NCBI RefSeq assembly: GCF_014154935.1
Contig: NZ_JACEHH010000013.1
Coordinates: forward strand, 124,001 to 188,000
From: Stieleria mannarensis
Lineage (GTDB): Bacteria > Planctomycetota > Planctomycetia > Pirellulales > Pirellulaceae
Length of the DNA: 64,000 nucleotides
Direction of reading: 5' to 3'
How positions within the stretch are numbered: the first letter of the stretch is position 1; the number at the start of each line of letters is the position of its first letter. The notes below the pieces were generated by a model. It ran no database searches and had not been told where the DNA came from. It was given only the letters and a program-made list of their open reading frames with translations. Shown piece after piece: positions 27,014 to 35,700 of the stretch. Both the position numbers and the translations under genes were made by a program.

Positions 27014-27919
27014 TCAGGCGTTTGGACCGGAAATGACCCGACGAACGATCCCCTCTAGTTTAGCCGCCGCGGCGCCCCCTGCCTCTAGCACTTCTGCGTG
27101 ATCGGCCACATTCGCCCGGTCGGGGTCCGCCACATTGCTGACAACCGACAAAGCGAGCACGGACATGCCAAGATTCGCCGCCGTTAAAGCCTCTCCAGCG
27201 GTGCTCATCCCCACCACATCGACTCCGATCCTTCGCATCATTCGGTATTCGGCGCGGGTTTCGTACGTGGGGCCCAGAGTCGCTAAATAGGTGCCTTGGA
27301 CCGCATGAAATCCACCGCAACGAGCGGCGGCAAGCGCAATCGCAGCCAGCTGTGGGTCGTAAATCGGCCCGTGCCGGCTGGCCGGAAAGCCCGGCGATTC
27401 GGCGTCGCTCGGGCTTGGGGGGCCCCATTGCCGGCGGCGATGCAGCCAGTCGATTTGGTCACACAGGACGACAATATCCCCCACGGCCAGCAGCGGGTTG
27501 ACGCCCCCGGCCGCGTTACTGGCGATCAATCGCGTCGCCCCGATCGCATGCATCACCCGGATCGGAAACGTCACTTGGTCGTGCGTCCAACCTTCGTAGC
27601 GATGCAACCGACCGGCCATGGCGACCAACGGCTGGCCACCGAGTGTGCCGAAGACGAGTTGCCCGCGATGGCCGCTGGCCGTCGATCGGGCGAACCCAGG
27701 AATCTGGCCGAACGGTACCGCGACGGCTGATTCGATCCTGTCGGCCAACGAGCCGAGGCCGCTGCCCAGCACCACTGCGGTGATCGTCGATTCGTCACCG
27801 TCGCCGCCAAACTCCCACGCCGTCGCGATCTGGTCTCGGATCGCCGCGACCGCGGCCGGCACCGATGCCTCGACCGGTTGTGACAGATCAACTGACTTGT
27901 CGCTGATGCTTTCGCTCAT
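27014..27919 (-). CDS. Purine nucleoside phosphorylase, paralogue 2 (trimeric type)
   Basis: 301 residues from the ATG that overlaps the upstream stop by 4 bp (ATGA). Trimeric PNP/MTAP fold: GSGLGSLAD phosphate loop, HRG, GRLHRYEGW, SNAAGGVNP, and GPTYETRAE with Glu220 as the base-binding glutamate. The residue matching human Asn243 is Asn262 (SVVSN), as in enzymes for 6-oxopurines (inosine, guanosine). The N-terminal ~40 residues differ from paralogue 1. It is translationally coupled to paralogue 1 and followed closely by the GXGXG gene. Family call is strong; specificity is inferred. Confidence 0.88.
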   Translation of the reverse strand: MSESISDKSVDLSQPVEASVPAAVAAIRDQIATAWEFGGDGDESTITAVVLGSGLGSLADRIESAVAVPFGQIPGFARSTASGHRGQLVFGTLGGQPLVAMAGRLHRYEGWTHDQVTFPIRVMHAIGATRLIASNAAGGVNPLLAVGDIVVLCDQIDWLHRRRQWGPPSPSDAESPGFPASRHGPIYDPQLAAIALAAARCGGFHAVQGTYLATLGPTYETRAEYRMMRRIGVDVVGMSTAGEALTAANLGMSVLALSVVSNVADPDRANVADHAEVLEAGGAAAAKLEGIVRRVISGPNA

Positions 27920-28755
27920 GCGATTCGCACTTGTCCAGCCTGGGCGACGATTCCGGTCACAAGCTTCAACAGCTGTGGGGCGGCAGAATTGGCCGTCGCG
28001 ATGATCTCTTCGACATTGGCCGGTTTCAGCGAATCGGGCAGACACATGTCCGTGATCACACTCAACCCGATCGTTTTCAACCCACAATGCACCGCCACGA
28101 TCGTTTCGGGAACTGTGCTCATCCCGACGACATCGGCGCCGATCGTCCGCAAGAAACGGTATTCGGCCCGTGTTTCGAGATTTGGTCCGGCAACGGCGAC
28201 GAACACTCCGCGATGGATACTGATGTCTTCGCGTCGGGCCAACGCCAGTGTGCGGTCGATCCATTGCTGGTCATAGGGTTCGCACATGTCCGGAAACCGC
28301 GGCCCCAAGCGATCGTCGTTGATTCCGATCAGCGGATTGTCGCCCATCAAGTTGATCTGGTCATCGATCACCATGATGTCACCGGATTGGTAATAGGGGT
28401 TCAATCCTCCGCAGGCGTTGCTGACGAGCAACAATTCGGCGCCGAGCCGTTTGAAGACGCGAATCGGCAGCGTGATTTGTTTCAGCGGGTAGCCTTCGTA
28501 CATATGAAAGCGACCTTCCATCGCGATCACGGGCACGCCGTCCAGGTAGCCACAGACCAGCCGTCCCCGGTGACTGGTCGCGGTGGACGTGGGGAAATGA
28601 GGGATCTCGCCGTATTCGATCGCTGCCTTGACATCGATTTGATCGACCAATCCACCCAGTCCTGTGCCCAGGACGATCGCGACTTTCGGTGTTTCCGCAA
28701 AGGCCTTCTGGATAACCGCGGCGGCGTCTTCGATTTTTTCGTACAGATCAAGCAT
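27916..28755 (-). CDS. Purine nucleoside phosphorylase, paralogue 1 (trimeric type)
   Basis: 279 residues from MLDLYEKIED; a longer in-frame extension overlaps the divergent promoter region and is rejected. The trimeric PNP pattern is complete: GTGLGGLVD, SHRG, GRFHMYEGY, SNACGGLNP, GPNLETRAE (Glu194), VGMSTVPE. At the position of human PNP Asn243 it carries Asp236 (SVITD), a change that in this family is associated with acceptance of 6-aminopurines. It is the first gene of the minus-strand operon and diverges from the HerA-like gene across a 166-bp spacer in which I could not identify promoter boxes with confidence. Confidence 0.9.
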   Translation of the reverse strand: MLDLYEKIEDAAAVIQKAFAETPKVAIVLGTGLGGLVDQIDVKAAIEYGEIPHFPTSTATSHRGRLVCGYLDGVPVIAMEGRFHMYEGYPLKQITLPIRVFKRLGAELLLVSNACGGLNPYYQSGDIMVIDDQINLMGDNPLIGINDDRLGPRFPDMCEPYDQQWIDRTLALARREDISIHRGVFVAVAGPNLETRAEYRFLRTIGADVVGMSTVPETIVAVHCGLKTIGLSVITDMCLPDSLKPANVEEIIATANSAAPQLLKLVTGIVAQAGQVRIA

Positions 28756-28921
28756 TTCGATTGCGGGTGGGATGGTTTTTGGTGAAACAGAGCAGGACGC
28801 AAGAATCATAACGCACCGTCGGCTTGCTGCCATCGTCCGGGAAAGACTCGCTAAACTTTCACTCATTGACCGATGTTTCGCTGTTTCCCTCGTCATTTAC
28901 TCGTCCACCCGCGCCTGCTTT

Positions 28922-31342
28922 ATGGCTGTTCCCGATCCGAATCACTTCGAAAAGCTGGCCTCGTTCTACCTTGGCCGCCAGTACGATCTTGCATCCCGGC
29001 AGCGACTGGATCAGCTGTTGATGTACGATTCCAAAGACCTTTGCACGCACGCGATGTGTGTGGGGATGACCGGCAGCGGCAAAACGGGCCTGTGCCTGTC
29101 CTTGTTGGAAGAAGCCGCCTTGGACGGGGTGCCGGCGATTTGTATCGACCCCAAAGGCGACTTGGCGAATCTGTTGCTGGCGTTTCCGGATCTAGAAGCG
29201 GATGATTTCCAGCCCTGGTTGGAACAAAGCGATGCGACGCGCAAGGGGATGTCGCTGGATGAACTGGCTGAGAAGACGGCCCAGATGTGGCGCGAGGGGC
29301 TGGCATCCTGGGGGCAATCTCCCCAGCGGATTCAGAAATACAAGGACGCCGTCGATGTGGCGGTCTACACGCCGGGCAGCAACATCGGGCTTCCCTTGAC
29401 GGTACTGAAAAGTTTCGACGCGCCGGCGGCCGACGCCATGGACGACACCGAGGCGATCGGCGAAAAGGTCACCGGTGCGGTCTCGGGCCTGTTGACCCTG
29501 ATGGGCCTTGATGCCGATCCGTTGACGTCGCCCGATCACATCCTGTTGTCGTCGATTCTGACAGATCAGTGGCGCGAGGGACGCAACGTCCCGCTGCCCG
29601 ATTTGATCCGCCTGATTCAATCACCGCCGATCACGCGGATCGGGGTGTTGGATCTGGACTCGTTCATGCCCGCCGAGGCGCGAACGAAACTGGCGATGCG
29701 ATTGAACAACCTGCTGGCGTCGCCGGCCTTTGCGTCTTGGTTGGAAGGCGAGGGGCTGTCGATCGACAAGTTGCTTTACACCGACGATGGTAAACCGCGG
29801 TTGTCGATCCTCTCGATCGCGCATTTGAGTGACAACGAACGGATGTTCTTCGTCACCATCGTGTTGAATGAGTTGGTCGCCTGGATGCGACGACAGACCG
29901 GGACCAGCGCACTGCGCGCGATCTTTTACATGGATGAAGTTGCCGGCTATTTTCCGCCGGTCGCCAAGCCGCCCAGCAAGCCGCCGATGTTGACCTTGTT
30001 GAAGCAAGCGCGGGCCTTCGGCTTGGGCGTCACGTTGGCGACACAGAATCCCGTCGATCTGGATTACAAAGGCCTGTCCAACATCGGCACTTGGTTCTTG
30101 GGGCGACTTCAAACCGAGCGTGACAAGGCGCGCGTTTTGGAAGGCCTGGAAGGCGCCGCCGGGCAGTCCGGCCAAGCGTTTGATCGCAACCGGATGGAAC
30201 AGATTCTCGCCGGGCTGGGCAACCGAGTCTTTTTGATGAACAACGTCCACGAAGACGCCCCGGTGACGTTTCAAACCCGCTGGGCGATGTCGTTTTTGGC
30301 CGGCCCGCTCGCTAGACGGCAGATCACGGCGCTGATGGCCGAACGCAAGGCGGCCGCCGAGTCGCGTCGTCAGCAGCACAGCGAATCGATCGCCCAGGAA
30401 CCGCAAACGCCCCAGCGCCCGGTCGTCCCCGCCGGAATCGAAGAACGATTCCTGGAACGCTGTCAACCGATCCCGCGAGGTTGCAAGATGGTGTATCGCC
30501 CGGCGCTGGGCGGCAAGGCCTCGCTGCATTACATCCGCGCCAGCGCCGACTTGGATCATTGGGTCGACACCGTGCGGATGATCCGCTGCGGCGGTGGTGT
30601 CCCGGAGGACCTGTGGGAGAGCAGCGAAACCTTGTCACCGGAAACCGAGTTTCGAAGCGAACCGGAGGAAGGGTTTCAGTTCTGTGATTTGCCCGACGCG
30701 TTGCGCGGAAAATCGCCGTACCGATCATTCAAGTCAAAGCTGAAAGACTTTTTGTACCGCAGCGAGAGCACCACGTTATATAAATGTCCGGGAATCAGCG
30801 GCTACGCACCGGGCGTCAACACCAAGGAACAAGCCAGACGCTATTTCCAACAACGGTTGCGTGAACAGCGGGATCTGGAAACCGAAAAGCTCCGCGAGAA
30901 ATACGCTTCCAAGATTCGATCGGTCGAGAAAAAAATTCGCACCGCCGAAGACCGCGTCGCCCGCGAAGAGTCGCAGTATGGCCAGGCGAAATGGTCGTCG
31001 ATCTTGTCGGTCGGCAATTCGATCCTAGGCGCGTTCATGGGCGGACGTCGTGGCGGCGTGATGACCGCCGCCCGAGGCGTGGGCCGTGCGTCGCAGCAGG
31101 CCGATGACGTGCGTCGCGCCGAACAGGCACTCAAGGACCTGCATGGCGACATCAAAGATCTGGAAGACGAGCTGGAACAGGAAATCGAAGAGCTTGCCAA
31201 AGCGTGTGACATCGACAAGATTGAATTGGACACTACCGAGATTCCGCCCCGCAAGAGCGATCTAAAAACACAGGACGTGTTTATCCTGTGGACGCCCTGG
31301 CAAGTCGATTCGACAGGCATCGCGACGCCGCTGTTTGAATGA
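28922..31342 (+). CDS. HerA/DUF87-type P-loop ATPase with C-terminal coiled coil
   Basis: 806 residues from MAVPDPNHFEK; the frame is open further upstream, but that part lies over the divergent spacer. Walker A is GMTGSGKTG with Lys54, and a Walker B-like IFYMDEV has Asp338-Glu339. 'LATQNPVDLDYKGLSNIGTWFLGRLQT' is typical of HerA/TraG/VirD4-like ATPases. Residues about 565 onward hold an unrecognised domain, then a long Glu/Arg coiled coil with a Gly-rich break (GGRRGGVMTAARG). No nuclease of the NurA type adjoins it. A DNA- or protein-translocating hexamer is plausible. Its stop overlaps the next start (ATGA). Confidence 0.82.
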   Translation: MAVPDPNHFEKLASFYLGRQYDLASRQRLDQLLMYDSKDLCTHAMCVGMTGSGKTGLCLSLLEEAALDGVPAICIDPKGDLANLLLAFPDLEADDFQPWLEQSDATRKGMSLDELAEKTAQMWREGLASWGQSPQRIQKYKDAVDVAVYTPGSNIGLPLTVLKSFDAPAADAMDDTEAIGEKVTGAVSGLLTLMGLDADPLTSPDHILLSSILTDQWREGRNVPLPDLIRLIQSPPITRIGVLDLDSFMPAEARTKLAMRLNNLLASPAFASWLEGEGLSIDKLLYTDDGKPRLSILSIAHLSDNERMFFVTIVLNELVAWMRRQTGTSALRAIFYMDEVAGYFPPVAKPPSKPPMLTLLKQARAFGLGVTLATQNPVDLDYKGLSNIGTWFLGRLQTERDKARVLEGLEGAAGQSGQAFDRNRMEQILAGLGNRVFLMNNVHEDAPVTFQTRWAMSFLAGPLARRQITALMAERKAAAESRRQQHSESIAQEPQTPQRPVVPAGIEERFLERCQPIPRGCKMVYRPALGGKASLHYIRASADLDHWVDTVRMIRCGGGVPEDLWESSETLSPETEFRSEPEEGFQFCDLPDALRGKSPYRSFKSKLKDFLYRSESTTLYKCPGISGYAPGVNTKEQARRYFQQRLREQRDLETEKLREKYASKIRSVEKKIRTAEDRVAREESQYGQAKWSSILSVGNSILGAFMGGRRGGVMTAARGVGRASQQADDVRRAEQALKDLHGDIKDLEDELEQEIEELAKACDIDKIELDTTEIPPRKSDLKTQDVFILWTPWQVDSTGIATPLFE

Positions 31343-32205
31343 GCGCCGACAACCAATCCTCTCCCTCCCACCAACGCACGACCATGAAAGATTTTAAAAT
31401 CATTCCGACCGACGATGAATTGGAAACCCTGGAACGTGACCTGCGGTTCCACCCGGCCGGTGTCGCGGACCCCAAGACCCTTTCCCGCCAACAGATCGAC
31501 CACTTCAACGAGCGGGGGTACATCGCCCCGCTGGACATCTTTTCCGGCGATGAGATCGCGGAGATTCGTGACTACTTTGACGATCTGCTGAGCAAGGTCA
31601 CGGCCAGCGGCGGCGACAGTTATTCGATCAGTTCGGCCCACCTAAAATACGGGCCCGTGTATGACATCCTGAAAGATCCACGGATTGTCGACCCGGTCGC
31701 CGATCTGTTTGGTGAAAACGTGATCGGATGGGGATCGCACTTCTTTTGCAAGATGCCCGGCGATGGAAAGGCGGTGGCCTGGCACCAAGATGCCAGCTAT
31801 TGGCCGTTGTCGCCTAGCAAAGCGGTCACCGTCTGGTTGGCCATCGATGATGCCGATCAAGAAAACGCGTGCATGAAGTTCATCGCCGGGTCACACACCA
31901 AAGGCCACATGACGTACCGCCCCAGCGATTCGGCCGAGCACAACGTGTTGAACCAGACGATCGATGACCCCGAACAATACGGCGATTTGGTCTATGACCC
32001 GTTGACGGCAGGCCAAGCATCGATTCACGCCGACCTGTTGCTGCACGGCAGCGATGCCAACGACTCCAACCGGCGACGCTGCGGATTGACACTGCGGTAT
32101 TGCAGCGCCGACGTGCATGCGGCATTGGGTTGGAATGAAAAAGGCGTGCACGTGCGAGGCACCGACCCCAGCGGCCATTGGAGCAACCAGCCGCGACCGG
32201 AATAG
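31339..32205 (+). CDS. Phytanoyl-CoA dioxygenase (PhyH) family protein
   Basis: 288 residues if translation starts at the ATG overlapping the upstream stop; MKDFKIIP at 31384 is an alternative start. It is an Fe(II)/2-oxoglutarate oxygenase fold with HQD (His149, Asp151) in AWHQDASYW and a distal His236 (LLLHGSD) followed by the conserved 'NRRR' arginines that bind 2-oxoglutarate. The metal triad is complete. Substrates of bacterial members vary widely, so none is assigned. Coupling to the HerA-like ATPase gene by ATGA suggests co-translation, an unexpected pairing. Confidence 0.87.
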   Translation: MSADNQSSPSHQRTTMKDFKIIPTDDELETLERDLRFHPAGVADPKTLSRQQIDHFNERGYIAPLDIFSGDEIAEIRDYFDDLLSKVTASGGDSYSISSAHLKYGPVYDILKDPRIVDPVADLFGENVIGWGSHFFCKMPGDGKAVAWHQDASYWPLSPSKAVTVWLAIDDADQENACMKFIAGSHTKGHMTYRPSDSAEHNVLNQTIDDPEQYGDLVYDPLTAGQASIHADLLLHGSDANDSNRRRCGLTLRYCSADVHAALGWNEKGVHVRGTDPSGHWSNQPRPE

Positions 32206-32270
32206 GCCCCCCACGGTGCGATGCGTCGACCGATGATGTAACGCAACGCGCCGAGAGTCTCGAGTTTCAA

Positions 32271-32332
32271 GTAGCTACGCTCGCCAGAGCGTGGAAAACA
32301 CCGCAACTCCACCTTCTGGCGAAGGTAGCTAC
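32271..32332. repeat. Paired REP-like elements GTAGCTAC...GCCA...GTGG, inverted
   Basis: GTAGCTACGCTCGCCAGAGC followed by GTGG (32271-32294) is a hairpin, CGCTC/GAGCG with GCCA loop. Its inverted relative CCACCTTCTGGCGAAGGTAG followed by CTAC lies at 32309-32332. The 588-bp spacer 32206-32793 shows nothing else I can call. Confidence 0.88.
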
Positions 32333-32793
32333 GTTTGGATGCCACGCCGGCACATTGCCCGGGGGGAGAGGCAGGAAAATTGGCGAAATCGAGTGGAGCA
32401 GCCATCGCATCATGTTCTTACCTCCGAAATCTTCTTGCCCAATTCCCCCCCTCGCGTTCCCCGGCGGATCGCGGGACGGTGCGAGGGGCGCAGAAACTCG
32501 GCAACAAGAAGTTGACGATCCTGGCGACGGTCAGTAGAGTTGTAAGGAGTGGATGCTCACCATAATCGTGGGTCTCCGCCCCCCGCCTGCCCCTTCCTGG
32601 GCTACCTACACGAAGCTTTCTGAACCGAATCAGAACCGGCGCGTGTCGGACTGGCCTTCGTCAGAAATGAAATGTTCCGCAGGACTTTCCGTTTCCGACG
32701 CGTCGAATGGTCATCGTCCTTCGAATCGATCATGCGACGGGTCACCGGCGCGGTCACTGCGGATCCGACGGGATCAATCCCCAGGTATCCACT

Positions 32794-35700
32794 GTGAAAA
32801 CTCACTTCTTCTTCGGTCGGGCCGCCGCGTTGCTGTTGGTGGCGGTTGGTCTCTCGCACACTTGCGTCGGTTCGCTGTCGGCGGATGACGCCCCCAGTTC
32901 GGCGGAAACGCAAGCGGTCGCGGAAACACCGGTCAGTTTCTCGAAACAAATCGAGCCGATCTTTCGCCAGAACTGCTACGGGTGCCACCAGGGCGCCAAG
33001 CAACTGGGCGCCTACGTCATGACCGATTTCACGTCGCTGGTCCAAGGCGGCGAGACCGGAGAGCCCGCGATCGTTCCCGGGCATCCCGAACAAAGCTATT
33101 TGATCGACCAAATCACGCCGGTCGATGGTGCAGCGGAGATGCCGAAACCGCCCGCCAAACCACTCAGCGACGTCGAAGTGGAATTGGTGCGACGTTGGAT
33201 CGCCGAAGGGGCGCAGAACGATTCAACCGACGGGCCGACAACGCCTTACAGCGCGGACAATCCTCCCCGCTACAACGAAGCCCCCGCGGTCACATCGATC
33301 GATGTCTCGCCCGATGGATCCCAAATTGCCATCGCGGGATTTCACGAAGTCCTGCTGATCGATGCCGACAGCGGTGCGATCGATCGCCGCTTGATCGGGA
33401 TCAGCCCGCGAATCAATTCGGTCCGCTACAGCCCCGACGGAAGCCGATTGGCGGCGATCGGTGGCACACCGGGCGTGCGTGGCGAAGTCCAGATCTGGAA
33501 CCCCGCCGGCGGCGAATTGGAATTGTCCGTGCCGTTCACCTACGACGCGTTGTCCGGCGCGGGTTGGTCACCCGATGGCAGCAAACTCGCATTCGGAGCA
33601 TCCGACAACGTGGTCCGCGCGATCGACGCCGGCACCGGAACGCAGGTCCTGTTCCAGGGGGCCCACGAGGACTGGATTCGCGACGTGGCATTCACACCCG
33701 ATGGGACACACTTGGTTTCGGTCGCGCGCGACATGTCGTGCAAGTTGACCGAAGTGGAAACCGAACGCTTTATCGACAACATCACCTCGATCACGCCCGG
33801 GGCACTGTCGGGCGGTTTGAGCAGCATCGCGATGCACCCGACACGCAACGAAATCTTGATCGGTGGCGCCGACGGGGTGGCCAAGGTGTACCGCATCTTC
33901 CGCGAAACCGCTCGCAAGATCGGCGACGATGCCAACTTGATCCGCACGCTGCCGGCGATGAAAGGGCGGATCTTTAACGTCGCGATCAATGACGATGCGA
34001 CACGGATCGCGGCGGTCGCGACCCTGGATGGAAAATCCGAAGTCCGTGTCTGGGCCTATGACTTTACCGGCACGTTGACCGACGAGCTGAAAAAGATTCT
34101 GGCCAAACGCATCAACGATCGGTCGGCCGACGAAAAGAAAAAGGCGGACGCGTATCGCAAAACCGAAACCAAACAACTCGCCTCCTACCGCATCGATGAT
34201 GCCGCGGCCTATTCAATTGCGTTCGCTCCGGACAACTCGCTGGTGATCGCCGCCAGCAACGGGACGCTGCAACGACTGGCCGAGGATGGAACTGTGGCCG
34301 ACACGATCGATTGGTACCAGGCCAGCGAGCAGGCTGAGACGGGCGACGAGCAAGCCATTGCCAGTCATTTCGATGCCAAAGCTTGGATGGCCACGTTGGA
34401 CGTCGCTTCGAAAGACGAGGTCGATCCACCGTCGATTCAATCGATCCAGGTGTCGCCCCAGTCGGCCGATTTCCAATCGCCCTACGCCTACGTCCAACTG
34501 GTCATCACCGCCACGACCACCGACGGCGAGACGATCGACGTCACGCGGGCCTGCAGCATTGAAACGCCGGAATTTATTACCGCGAACACCGCCGGATTGC
34601 TGTGCGGGACCCATGACGGCGATGGCGAAGTCGTCGTCTCGCTCGGAAAGCATCGTGACACCGTGAAGGTCGTCGCGAAACAGATTTCCCAGGGGCCGCA
34701 AGATTCGATCGGCGCCGTCGATTTCATCCGCGACGTCAATCCGGTCCTCAGCCGATTGGGATGCAACCAAGGGACGTGCCACGGGGCCCAAAAAGGCAAG
34801 AACGGATTCAAACTCTCCCTGCGCGGTTACGATCCGATCTTCGACCTGCGGGCATTGACCGACGACCTGGCGGCGCGACGCATCAACGCGGCCGCGCCCG
34901 AGCAATCCCTGATGCTTCGCAAACCGCTGGGTCAAACTCCGCACCAAGGCGGTGTGTTGATGACCCAGGGAGATCCTTACCACGCGATCTTGCGGCGCTG
35001 GATCGCCGACGGCAGTCAATTGGATTTGACCACCCCGCGGGTGACCAAATTGGAGGTCTATCCACAGAACCCCGTGATCCAGGCGATCGGAACCGAGCAA
35101 CAGGTTCGCTTGGTCGCCCACTACGCCGACGGCCACGTCCGTGACGTGACGCGGGAAGCGTTCATCGATAGCGGCAACACCGAAGTCGCCACGGCGGGCC
35201 AGGGCGGATTGCTGAAGTCCGTCCGACGCGGCGAAGCGGCCATCCTGGCACGGTACGAAGGCAACTATGTCGCCACCACGCTGACTGTGATGGGCAATCG
35301 CGAGGACTACCAGGAACAAGACTACGAAACCTGGGGAAAGATCGACGAGTTGGTCGCCGCGAAATGGCGACGCGTCAAAGTTCAACCCAGTGATTTGTGC
35401 GACGACGCCGCATTCCTGCGACGCGTGACGTTGGACCTGACCGGATTGCCGCCGACCAGCGAGCAGGTCCGCGACTTCATGGCCGACGACACGCCGACGC
35501 AACAGAAACGTGCCCAAGTGATCGACCAACTGCTCGGCAGCGAAGGTTACGTCGACTACTGGACCAACAAGTGGGCCGACCTGCTGCAAGTGAACCGAAA
35601 GTTCCTAGGCGTCGAAGGCAGCAAGGCGTTCCGCGATTGGATTCGAACCGCCGTCGTCGAAAACCGACCGTACGACCAGTTCGCACGTCAGATTCTGACC

